Shown one piece after another: positions 31,320 through 40,964 of a DNA stretch of 64,000 bases. How positions within the stretch are numbered: the first letter of the stretch is position 1; every line of letters begins with the position of its first letter. Made by a program: the position numbers and the translations under genes. Under the pieces are notes generated by a model, which saw only the letters and a list, made by a program, of their open reading frames with translations, had not been told where the DNA came from and searched no databases. The stretch comes from Prostheceraeus crozeri (Eukaryota; Platyhelminthes; Polycladida; Euryleptidae): assembly GCA_907163375.1 (NCBI GenBank), contig CAJQUW010012682.1, forward strand, positions 62,001 through 126,000, given 5' to 3'.

Positions 31320-31811
31320 TTAAATGACTGCAGATTTTAAATTTATAGAAAGTAATATTAAAATTTTTGATTGTTCTGAAATCTTTTTAAAATGTTTTGC
31401 TATATCTGCTTCTAGCTCTCTATCCTTTTTATCAAGTTTTAATAATTTTTCGTTTAATGATTTGTCATTAAGTTTTAGCAACTTTAATTCATTCATCAGT
31501 GGAACCAAAACATCGTTTATATATTTTTCTTTTAAGTCATTGATTTGTGTATCAACATATTGTTTATTTGTTAACTCTGTATTTTGTTGCGGAAGAATAG
31601 AAAGATGCAATGGACCAGATAAAACGTCTCCAGTTTTCATAATATAATTTTCTATTTCTATTTCTGATTCACGATTATTCGGGATATATGCACCTCCACC
31701 AACATTTGGTAACATAATTTTTTTAACAATAAAAGATATATATGTCATGAAAATAAAAATTGTTTTCTCATGAAAATAAAAAATAAATTTTTCACGGATC
31801 AACAAAGACAA
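31320..31811 (-). CDS. Fibre-like protein with phage tail-fibre motif
   Basis: The likely start is the internal MLPNVGGGAYIPN. Then follows MKTGDVLSGPLHLSILPQQN and TELTNKQYVDTQI. This is the GDxxSGxLxL...P....ANKxYVD motif that marks tail-fibre and attachment proteins of many phages and also occurs in some viral fibres. After it comes a long coiled coil (DLKEKYINDVLVPLMNELKL; LNEKLLKLDKKDRELEADI). A trimeric attachment fibre at the capsid vertex is a reasonable inference. The gene lies just inside the right terminal repeat, the outermost whole gene of the leftward cluster. Confidence 0.6.
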   Translation of the reverse strand: MSLLIREKFIFYFHEKTIFIFMTYISFIVKKIMLPNVGGGAYIPNNRESEIEIENYIMKTGDVLSGPLHLSILPQQNTELTNKQYVDTQINDLKEKYINDVLVPLMNELKLLKLNDKSLNEKLLKLDKKDRELEADIAKHFKKISEQSKILILLSINLKSAVI

Positions 31812-31879
31812 TGAATAGACATCAGATCACTCAGTCAATTAGCCACATCACGAGAACAATTGTCAAGTGCGATTGTCAG

Positions 31880-32263
31880 TTATGTTGATGAGTAAGAGGA
31901 AAAAGAGATCTCATCACGAACAATTCCAATTCCTTGTGTTACATTCTTAACATTAGACCATCTATTTCTTAATTTTTTATAATGCTCTAATCTTAACAAT
32001 AATTGAGATTCCTTATCTTTCATATACCTAACTCTATCTTTATGTTTTTCTTTATTCATTTCATATGATAACGAAGGATATATTCTTGCGGTTTCTTCCA
32101 CTTTTATTCCTTCCATTTTCGTCCCCGTCGAAGTTCCTTCCATTTCTGAGGCTTCTTCCACTTTCGTCCCCGTTGAGGTTTCCATTTTTAAAGAAATATT
32201 TTGAATACAATCTTCTGGTATATTAAGTCTACGTGATATTTTTTGGGCTACCGAAATTTTCAT
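31880..32263 (-). CDS. Repeat-borne partial copy of the 2TM protein gene
   Basis: The first 115 codons match those of 17059..17856 with two residue differences seen. The frame then runs out of the repeat into unrelated sequence and ends within about a dozen codons, before any membrane segment. The partial copy exists because the terminal repeat extends over the 5' end of the gene. Whether it is ever expressed is unknown. Confidence 0.8.
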   Translation of the reverse strand: MKISVAQKISRRLNIPEDCIQNISLKMETSTGTKVEEASEMEGTSTGTKMEGIKVEETARIYPSLSYEMNKEKHKDRVRYMKDKESQLLLRLEHYKKLRNRWSNVKNVTQGIGIVRDEISFSSYSST

Positions 32264-32709
32264 CTGCCCAAATTTTCGACCTTCGGCTACGTGATATTTT
32301 GAGACAACTTAAATTTTCGATTACGTGATATTTTAAGACCGCCTAAATTTTCGATTACGTGATATTTTGAGACCGCCTAAATTTTCGATTACGTGATATT
32401 CTGAGACCGCCTAAATTTTTGAAATTTTGATTTTTTTGAAAATTTGCCACTACCTTAATTTTCGGCCTTCGGCCTTCGCCCACGTGAAATTTGAAGTCTA
32501 CCTAAATTTTTGAAATTTTGATTTTTTTGAAAATTTGTCACTACCTAAATTTTCGGCCTTCGGCCTTCGCCCACGTGAAATTTGAAGTCTACCTAAATTT
32601 TTGAAATTTCGATTTTTTGAAAATTTTTGAAAAACCCCGCAAAAGTGTGTCATCCGGCGCAAGCGAAGCGAAGCGAAGCGTCGCGCCGGATGTCACACTA
32701 TATACTACT
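31926..32709 (-). repeat. Polinton terminal inverted repeat, right
   Basis: Reverse complement of 16675..17396. It differs in copy number of its internal repeats: four 34-bp units instead of five (32280..32412), two 91-bp units instead of one (about 32413..32605), and one extra gcttc in the hairpin loop. Aligned coding bases differ at only about two positions in 340. Confidence 0.92.
32644..32699. repeat. Terminal hairpin in right Polinton repeat
   Basis: Counterpart of 16685..16735. The arms are 17 bp with one mismatch, and the loop is 22 bases with an additional gcttc unit. Confidence 0.88.
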
Positions 32710-32715
32710 GCTATA
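32710..32715. repeat. Polinton target-site duplication, right (gctata)
   Basis: Identical to 16669..16674 and directly adjacent to the last base of the element. Confidence 0.92.
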
Positions 32716-32719
32716 TACG

Positions 32720-33140
32720 GTCATATTTACAGGACTGTTCCTTCCAGTTTGCAACCTTCCTCAGTCGTCAGTGCATAGTCATCGTCTCTCGCAGACATGC
32801 TTTTGTTGGCAGGTATTAGCATATTTCCATTTCCGGACACTCATATTTGCAAATGTGAACTCAACTCTGACTACTGTGATTTGATTGCCCATCGTCTAGC
32901 CAAAAAGGCATTGTATCCTCAACATCCACTACATATAATCTATGACAAAACTTCTTCGAGATACTGACTTCGCTATGGCACTTTTCATCATGAAATCAAA
33001 ACTCTGACCCAACGTTTCAAGTTATCCTTAATAAAGTTAACTTCAGCTCACTTGTGTTCTGTCACTCTCTTTACATACTCGCCACGGCTGAATCTTGTGT
33101 GAAATGCAATAAAACCATTATTATTATACACTCAGGTCTA
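32720..33140 (+). mobile_element. Possible LINE 3' end remnant
   Basis: The stretch ends in tgcaataaaaccattattattatac, an AATAAA signal plus (ATT)n tail like those of the LINE pieces at 5.8 and 46.4 kb. Upstream plus-strand frames are too short for a firm match. Confidence 0.35.
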
Positions 33141-33635
33141 CTATATTCATGCAGAGGTTAATTTTGGTTGATGACTAGGAATATTAGTTTAAAAATACTC
33201 ATATGGCTTTGTGAATGAGTAAATATGCTTTGGCTCGACATAATTTTAAATTAATATTTTGAGAATCCAACTACGGTGATCGTAAGTAAAAATATAGGCT
33301 ACATGTATACAGAAAATGAATTTCAAATTTTGATTGAAAAACATTGTAGGCTTTTATATATGTAGATAGTCAAGGGGAATGGGATATGCAATTTGGATAA
33401 ACAAACTTTAACTCTGTCCAAAAGTAGCACATGCCACAGCGACAATTACCGCCTGTGACTGCACACCAAAGGAACCAAGGCTACACCGGCTGCAGAAATT
33501 GACTGTTAGTGCGAACATGGAAGGACATTCATCAATCGAATGATCCACACTAACTTTTCAAATTGAATTTTCCGTTTCTCTCCTTCTTAGTAGGTCCATT
33601 CGCAAAAGACTTTTTACCATTATTATTTTAGCAAG
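33141..33635. other. Intron, no feature seen
   Basis: AT-rich, no gene or clear repeat. Confidence 0.4.
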
Positions 33636-35164
33636 CCCCTGTTTGAGGTATTTTCAATTCTTAGAATCATACAAGAGGGAAGTAAGAGGTTTTCTCATTT
33701 CTCAAAGTCATTCTGCATGGATTTTGAACGTCTGATCACTGTTGCTGCTGTTTTCACCTCAAATGCAACACGTATGTGCGAAGTAAACACTTTGGATTTC
33801 TAGAATTTATAGAATTGAGATCCTTTTATTTGTGTCAGGCGAAGAAAAGAAAAAATACCCCCTATGGAAGAAATAAAGTGACGGGTAAACTAACCACTTA
33901 TTTGATAAATCTGAAATAGATAGTTGTAAATCGACAACACTTAAATCAAATGTTATTATTATACACAACAATGAAAATGCATGATGTTGAAATATTTAGT
34001 GATGATCCTACATTTTCCGAATTAATGGAAAAGTAAAATTGATACTATCACTTCCGCGACCAATTTAACGTTAATTGAATAGAATGACAGTTTACAAAAT
34101 AGGAAATAGTTACAATAGGGCGATATTGATTTGTGGCATCAAATATATCAGTTTGTAGTTAAAAACTGCGTCTATTTTGTAGCGTTTCTATGAATACAAA
34201 TATGAAGGAGCTACTTTAATATACTATGTTAGTTTTCTCGGGTATTCATTAAATGTTATTTTTTAACACATTACTGGCATTTCATTTGATTTTGAAAACC
34301 AGCAGCTATAAGTAAATGATGCTTTTTGAAAGCAAAATGTAAATAGAATCACTAAATATAGTTGCACCTTCAGTTGAACAGATCTGAATATTCAACCCCT
34401 ATTTGAGGTATTTTCAATGCTTAGAATCATACAAGTGAGGCAAATAAAAGGCTTCCTTATTTCTAAAGGTCACTAACTTTCGTTGGGAGAAGTGCATTTT
34501 GTATGGATTTAAAAATTCCGATCAGTCTGGCAAAATTAGCATTAATTGAAAAGAATGACAGTTTACAAAATAGGAAAGGATAGCGACGATGCGAGGCCGA
34601 TATTGATTTGTGGCATTAAATATTTCAGTTTGTAGTTAAAAAACTGTGCCCGTTTTGTAGCGTCTTTTATTAATACAAATGCGAAAGATGAAAGATGAAA
34701 TTATTGAAACAATGTTATTTTTCAGTCTTCCTATGCACAAAAATTAATGTAATTTGTCAATATATATTTCGCCGATCTGGCCTTGTCAATTGCGATATAA
34801 AGAACTCTTAAGTCAAAAAATTGAAAAATTTGACAAGGCCGGATCGGCGAAATATATGTTGACAAATTACATTAATTTTTGTGCGTAAAAAGATTGAAAA
34901 ATTCAATTATTTCAATAATTTTAACTTATAAACAACAACAACAAAAAATGATATCAAAGTTTTTCTTTACCAAATCAATAGAAATAGTAAAAATATGAGA
35001 GAGCTGCATTAATATACTACGTTAATATTCTTAATTTTTTAACACATTACTGGCATTTCATTTGATTTTGAATGCAAGCAGCTATAAGTAAACGATGCTT
35101 TTTGAAAACAAAATGTAAATAAAATCACTCAATATTAAGTTGCACCTTCAGTTGAACAGATCTA
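33636..35164. repeat. Two tandem copies of a 0.76-kb segment
   Basis: Copy 1 (33636..34395) and copy 2 (34396..35164) both begin cccctxtttgaggtatttt. They share blocks such as tcagtttgtagttaaaaact, acacattactggcatttca and gttgcaccttcagttgaac in the same order. Copy 2 lacks some of the middle of copy 1 and contains an extra stretch of about 290 bp, including the hairpin at 34697..34925. Confidence 0.8.
34697..34925. repeat. 229-bp hairpin (MITE/foldback-like) inside tandem copy 2
   Basis: The arms 34697..34787 and 34834..34925 are about 91 bp and strongly complementary. The inner 54 bp (tgcacaaaaattaatgtaa... to ggccttgtca) are nearly perfect. The loop is about 46 bases. Tandem copy 1 lacks this stretch, so it was inserted after the duplication or lost from copy 1. 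Confidence 0.85.
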
Positions 35165-35819
35165 TAATAGATCTATACTATCACAGTATTGTTATCGAAT
35201 TGCGTTCAAGCATCTAAAATTTACTCCGGGTATGGCTGAAGTTCAAATAGGAAGTTGTGTTGATGTTGAGTGATGAACTAAGCCTGCAGATGTTCTCATT
35301 TTTCATCTGAGGATGCAAGGATCTTATTATTCTATTCAATGCTTTGAAGTTGGCAGAATGTTGATTGATTAATAGTATTCATTATTGATAGGTCGGTAAA
35401 AGTCAGCGCTTTGTCCTCATACAATTCGACATTCACATTACGACAAACCAGGCCTGTATAGGTGCACTTTTCCAACAACCAGATAGGGGAATCTTCAGCG
35501 AACATGCATGCAAAAATTCAAAGGGCTTAAGGGGATTAAACAATCTTCAAGTTTCAAATAGACACGAAACTACAAGTGCAATGAAAAAATGAAACATGAA
35601 CCAAGTCTGGGATTAGAGGCCATATGCAAGTACTTCAGTCTACCTTGATACCCTAATGCAGATCAAACTATGGAAAAATGGGAGGAAAACTTAGCATTCG
35701 TAAATCAGATCATGCCTTCAAATTCAACATAAAATGTTATTGTTCTAAAGATGCTCCGGAGAAATCGGACCATAACTTCAATCATTAGAAGATTAATTGT
35801 CAGTGTGAATTCTACTCAC
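35165..35819. other. Intron, no feature seen
   Basis: Sequence between the tandem repeat and the type c Ig exon. No element is recognised. Confidence 0.4.
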
Positions 35820-35990
35820 ATTGAACGTCCAATTTCATTGTTTTCGTTGGACCATCCACAAATCCGCAGACCAAGGACTTTCCATTGTCAGAACGAAGAG
35901 GTTTTGTCCACCAACCCAATTCCCTCACTTCATATCCTTCACTGTCAGGCTTCAGAGGGTCATGATGCGGCTTTCCAAGAGGTCTTCCTC
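35820..35990 (-). CDS. Ig half-domain exon, type c (second copy)
   Basis: A 171-bp exon between cattttcag and CAAT|GTGAGT, phase 1 at both ends. It encodes the C-terminal half of an Ig domain: GRPLGKPHHDPLKPDSEGYE up to SLVCGFVDGPTKTMKLDVQ, with the second Ig cysteine in SLVCGF. It is separated by only 57 bp from the type b exon that supplies the first half. It corresponds to the exon at 49064..49225 (TVVCQFDGVEKSRTLNVT). The downstream intron to exon d is the 27.5-kb one holding the Polinton. Confidence 0.82.
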
Positions 35991-36047
35991 CTGAAAATGA
36001 GAATTACTTCAGCAGGAGGTTTCACAGAAGGAAGAACATTCACTCAC

Positions 36048-36234
36048 CAATCGTCGCCTTTATCCTTCTAGAATGAGAAGAATCTCCTGCATGCATCTCA
36101 CAGGTGATGTAAGCGTCCTGTGAGGCAGTTACAGGATATTTATGCTGTCTGTCTTTGATCGTTAATTTGCGAACAGAAGGACTCCATCTGACCGTCAGAC
36201 GTTTTGTCTTGACACCTTTCTTTCCTTGGTCGGC
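36048..36234 (-). CDS. Ig half-domain exon, type b (second copy)
   Basis: A 187-bp exon between catcaacag and ATTG|GTGAGT, starting in phase 0 and ending in phase 1. It encodes the N-terminal half of an Ig domain: KTKRLTVRWSPSVRKLTI and then DAYITCEMHAGDSS with the first Ig cysteine. It corresponds to the exon at 55080..55248 (MRVSWPSAIQELRLSPE; MEISCSVHRS). The 57-bp intron to exon c is among the shortest plausible, so the splicing pair is well supported. Confidence 0.8.
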
Positions 36235-36349
36235 CTGTTGATGATGAAAATGTGTTCATTCAACGACAAATTTACTCGAAGGGAATTCAGTTTCACTCAC
36301 AGATGTTTTGGTATGCTAGTGTGATCACTTTCTCAGTCAGTTACCTTTT

Positions 36350-37950
36350 AATCTTTGCTTTTAAGAATAATGCGGAGATGTGCGAGTGCGAACATGACAC
36401 AAGCATACCAATAACGATGTAAGCATTCTTCATCCGGATCGGATGTGCAATGTAGCGACTACAGACGCGCATAAACGGCACACATTCCTCACCCAGCCCT
36501 ACCTCATGGATACATACTCCACTTCGAATCAGCAGAAAGCACATCATTACTCACCGGGTCATTTGGACTCCTTAATGTGCGTTCTCTCCACAATAAAGTA
36601 GACGATTTCCTCAAGAATCAACGTGGCTGTTCCTTAGATGCAATACTTTTGGTTGAGATCTGGCATAACACGTACTCCGTCTCAGTGCTGAAGCCTTCAC
36701 AGTGACAGAGGGACCAAGACCGCGCAATTCCCATACTGATCAGCAACTTCTTCACAAGTTAAACTCTTGCATCTCCGAGCAAGCAATCTCACGATATTTG
36801 AGCACCTATGTGCACGCGTTGTTGTACGCCCAAAAAGCTTCCCGCACTCAGCACTAGCCATCTTGAAACTCCCTGATCAGTTTTGCAACACGGACAAAGG
36901 AAATGCTTCACTCCTTTCTTTTTCGAACTTTTCCTCCGCATTCGACACTGTCGACCACAAAATACTGCAAAATATACAAGATACAAAATACTGCTGCAGT
37001 GACTGGAAATGTACTCATGTGTGTTTCCTTTACATAGTCACTTTCAACATACGAAACTTCACGAGTCAACTTCCGCCCCGCTCCTGTCAGCGCTGGAGTT
37101 TTACAAGGATCCGTGCTAGATCCACTGTTTTATGCTGTATACTTCTGATCTCTGCAAATTTATCGAACAAGGTGGCCAAAGGATGCATGCGGATGCTGAT
37201 GACATCCAGGTTAACGATTACTGTACTCCATCACCGACCCGTCTTCTCAGCGACAATATCGACAAGCGGCTCTCCACCAACCGCCTGCAGCTCAGCACAG
37301 ATGAAACAAATTTCATGTGGTGTTCCTCTACTCACTAAACGACGAGACCTTCCCATTGAACCTCTTCCAATTCGTTTTCTTCGCCAGATTAGATCCACCA
37401 AAAGTTCCGTCTCGTGTCTAATCGTCATCATGTTGTTCAAACCCATTGTCTTCAGGCGGCTCTACTGCTGTATCGCTACCCTGACCGGATTGTCCCAGTC
37501 ACCACTCTAACGTCGTTATTACCGCTTCTGTTCGTCTGGTTTTCCCGTTTAGTGGAACGATACGATTTCTCACTGATTTCATGAGCTGCAGTAACTTCCC
37601 ATTCAGGTAAGACTTCACCTCCAGACTGGTCCCGTCCTGCCTCTCGACTTTCATTCAGTCCGCATAATACTTGCCAGGGCGTAACAGACTCTGCTTCCAC
37701 TGCTTCACTCAACACGTCATTTGTGCGCAACCGGACACTTGGAGGTCCTGCATTCCAAGTATCTGTCTCGATGGATTGGAATCATATTCCACATAACATT
37801 CCCGAAATCACTTGTTTCTCGCTAGAGCGACCGTCTTCCCTTTGTCTTCATTTGTCCATATCAGTGCAAATTTCAAATAATCTTGAATTTAGTGCCATTT
37901 CAATTTAAAGAAAGATAATTCATAAAATATGGCATTCAAAAGACAGCTGA
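36350..37950 (+). mobile_element. Decayed CR1-type LINE with internal losses
   Basis: Plus-strand frames read GLLNVRSLHNKVDDFL (start of the endonuclease, about 36560), SSAFDTVDHKIL (reverse transcriptase, about 36930), GVLQGSVLDPLFYAVY (about 37090), DADDIQV (decayed catalytic box, about 37195), LSTDETNFMWCSS (about 37295) and ASVRLVFPFSGTIRF (about 37510). Much of the endonuclease to finger region is missing, and many stops are present. The order and wording are those of CR1-group ORF2. Confidence 0.72.
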
Positions 37951-38958
37951 AATTAAGGACTTCAAATACTGAGCGTTTTAACTACCATGGTAACATTGGT
38001 GGTAAAGCACTTTAGAATCGACATTGAATTCCCGAATGAATCAGCTTGATACCACACTCTGCGAACAGCTCAGGTACTCCCTGCCATTGCTGATCTGGGC
38101 CCGATTTCAAATCCGATGCGTCTCTCTACAGACCTGGATTATTCGTGCTAGAGAAAGAGATCGATGACGGTCAAAATCAAATGATAGCGGTGAAGCCGTG
38201 TGGCGGTAGCCCAGTACGAATACGCCTTCCAATTTTGCCCGACATAACTGTATACCATTGTTTCCATATCGGATGGTGTGACTACTGGTGGGCAAGTACC
38301 AAATAACGCAAAGTCGCTTCTGTCACTATTTCAGGGGTAGCCAGCTTCTAGATGGAGACGAAATCGGCTGGGTATCGCGTTGATGAGGAAAGACTCGTCT
38401 TCTAGTTTATTGAAACGACAGTCAAATCGTTGTTCTTTTATATTCCACATTAATGACATGGTCAGTCGCATATTCAAGCCACTGGTATAGCCGCGGCTCT
38501 TCATGCAGTTGATGATGATGCATTTGTTCGATTTACAACCAGGTCATCGTCTACCATGATGGGTGGCGATCTTGAGGGTTACGATCGAAGAAATTGAACT
38601 CGATTGTGCATCAACACAATTTTAAAGAATGATCAAGTTAACAAGGCGCGTGTTTTAAGAGATAACCTGTCTGTGCTTATTACTATTAATTTACTTTAAT
38701 TCTGTGCTCGTACTATTCCAACAAAACAGTACAATATCCTTTCAGGACGAAAACTTGTTATCACATCAACACGGAACACATTCACATATAGCTGTCATGC
38801 CTGTACCGATTTAATTAATGCTTTACAAGAGTTGTATACACACATAACTGTTCCTTTACATTTAAGAAGATGCAATCGATGCTGTAATAAAATTACAGTT
38901 GCAAGTAATCACGGAGTAAAACAAACAGTAAAGAAGTAAAGCAAACGATGGAAGATTG
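37951..38958. other. Intron, no feature seen
   Basis: Between the decayed LINE and the hAT element. The short frames show nothing recognisable. Confidence 0.4.
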
Positions 38959-38966
38959 TCCTAGAT

Positions 38967-40174
38967 CAGGGGTGTGCAACCTTTTACATATTTCGGCCGC
39001 CATTTCGAAGGCCGAAAGAATCACGGCCGCACTTAATATGTGTGCAAACAACTAGGTCAATAGCCAATCCTTTTTATATTCCACCACTCAAATTAGCTTT
39101 CCCTGATGAATGACGCAGTGAAAATCGCATAAAGGCCTACTTCGCCAGTTAACCCATATACGACTGACGTTAAGCTTAACGTGTTAGTACTAGAAAAGTT
39201 GAAAGCATGTTTTTGTAAGGACAACCGAAGGAGAAAATACTTTACTAGGCTGCTGTAATAATTCATAACGGAATCATGAGCCATACAAAATTTATTCATT
39301 CATCACTATTCTAGGCATTCACTCGCATATAAGCCTGTCTATTCGCATATTGAAGTTATGAAGTATCTTATTATTACTAATCATGCTGTTCTTTCTCAAC
39401 CGAAAACGTGAGCTTTGAATTTAATGATAAATGTGAAATACATCCACAAGTGAAATTTTAACATATTATATTTATGAAAATACACTTAATCTAAATAGGT
39501 AGAAATATAATATCTCGAAAAGAAATTACAGCATCAGGCACTTGAGAGGATGTCAATAAACATAAATTATTCTCGAGATTGTTTTTCTGTCAAGCGAGTC
39601 CGGTACTTGTTCTTTATGAACTTCTATTTAGAGAACGCTGGCTCGCATACGTATGTGCTTCCAAATAGAACTAAAACATTTTGGGCCAACTCTCGCAATC
39701 TTGGATATTCTACAGCTGTATTACATATTTCATGTAAAATACCACCATTTTCGAACTGTTTCACAAGACAATCATTCACCTTCACCTCGATCACTTCCAT
39801 TTGAAGTTCGAATGAAACCTCTTCTATCTGGATCAGGTGCGGCGAGGCAACGAGTTTTATTTTAGAAGCAAGTGTGTTGAAGTCGTCGAACCGCGCACTA
39901 AATTCTTAGGTGAGCGCATATTCCATTCATGAGTTATCGAACTGCTTGAACGCCTTCATCGCGCCTGCGGGCGCGTATTTTTCCAAGCAGCATGGACATA
40001 AAGGTGTTCGACAGTCACAGGGTGACTAGTATGCTGCTATAGTGACGATTGTATTTCGATTGCCTTGAACTCCAGAAATATTTGCAATATACTTGTACAA
40101 TATTCTTTTTCATTTACTGCTCATTGTCACGGCCGCACTTTGCCTCTCCTACGACCGCAGGTTGCGCACCCCTG
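38967..40174. mobile_element. Non-autonomous hAT element, complete, with perfect 8-bp duplication
   Basis: 1208 bp. The ends are caggggtgtgcaacct and aggttgcgcacccctg (13 of 16 bases pair as inverted repeats). The same 8 bases, tcctagat, lie on both sides (38959..38966 and 40175..40182). No transposase frame is present; the short open frames (39093..39299, 39550..39865) show nothing known. The cleanly preserved duplication suggests a fairly young insertion. A related copy in opposite orientation is at 55989..60395. Confidence 0.92.
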
Positions 40175-40410
40175 TCCTAGATGATCTCAGAACTCAAATT
40201 ACTAATGGAATAATAATAAAATTATCCACGGAGATGAAACAATTGCGAAACCTTGAATTAAGTAGATTTTAGGAACCATGAGTGTTGTAATATCGCAACG
40301 CAAAAGTCACACATAATGAAAAAAGATGAATTCTGTATTTGGCTCTATGATTGGTGATATCTAGTTGATCTTGGCCACATGCATACCGTGTAAGATGATA
40401 ATACACTCAC

Positions 40411-40748
40411 CGACTTTCCTGTACACGTCACATTCCGGCCGTTGTATTGCGGAGTAGCCAACAAGGAAACTGTCAACTTCTGATCAGAAGATGGAAGACT
40501 GTGGACGGCGACGCCGCGCGTTGTGAAAGGAAATTTACTCTTTGTCTCCCAGTAGTTCCTTCTGGATTCGAATACTTGAAAGAAATTCTGTCCTTTTGTC
40601 TTTGAGATGAGAACTCGAACACCTCCAGGATTGAATTCCAACTCAATCTCATGCAAATCTCTGTCCTCAGACGAACACGTGATGGAACGGTTCTCCTTTT
40701 CTTGTAGTTCAGAATCTCCGACATCAAGACTGAGATTCATCGGCCGTT
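40411..40748 (-). CDS. Ig-domain exon, type a (second copy)
   Basis: A 338-bp exon between tttcacttacag and AAGTCG|GTGAGTG, phase 1 start and phase 0 end. It holds one Ig domain from RPMNLSLDVG to NVTCTGKS, cysteines in RSITCSSED and NVTCTGKS. At about 112 codons it is the longest of the three a exons. Extra length lies between the two cysteines (residues about 45-85), around RRNYWETKSKFPFTTRG. It is followed in the transcript by the type b exon at 36.2 kb. Confidence 0.82.
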
Positions 40749-40964
40749 CTGTAAGTGAAATTACTTTTCTTCATACAGGTTATTGTCTTTTATATCTGGG
40801 TTGTTCATCGAAAATCTATTCAATACCATCTTCAAAGTGTAAGATTGAAAGAAAGAAAGAAAGCGTTTATATTTCTAAGTAATAGCAATCAATTAAGTAC
40901 AAAATGCTGTTTACATGGCACACAAAGAAATCAAGAAAATTGACAAAATGACGAAATGTACCAG

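Larger units (their letters stand above)
16675..32709. mobile_element. Polinton/Maverick-type (adintovirus-like) element, complete in extent
   Basis: The element is 16,035 bp long, starts AG and ends CT, and is flanked by a perfect 6-bp duplication. Its terminal inverted repeats are 722 and 784 bp. It carries the full Polinton core: protein-primed type family B DNA polymerase, retroviral-type integrase, adenain-like protease, FtsK/HerA-type packaging ATPase, double-jelly-roll major capsid protein and penton-like protein. It also has PLA2-like, 2TM, coiled-coil and fibre-like proteins. It is much more AT-rich than the host DNA. The copy is a fossil: some genes look whole, others are broken, with about twenty breaks in all, most of them in the polymerase region. 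The repeats at the two ends are about 99 percent identical where they align over the shared gene start, which argues for a fairly recent insertion. It lies in the 27.5-kb intron of the Ig gene. Confidence 0.95.

Noticed and set aside
16675-32709. Contaminating viral contig joined to host sequence
   Set aside because: A perfect 6-bp target duplication and matching ends show genuine integration into the intron.
36341-36547. Minus-strand 68-codon frame next to Ig exon b
   Set aside because: It is antisense to the start of the decayed LINE and has no Ig features or acceptor fitting the phase 0 start of exon b.
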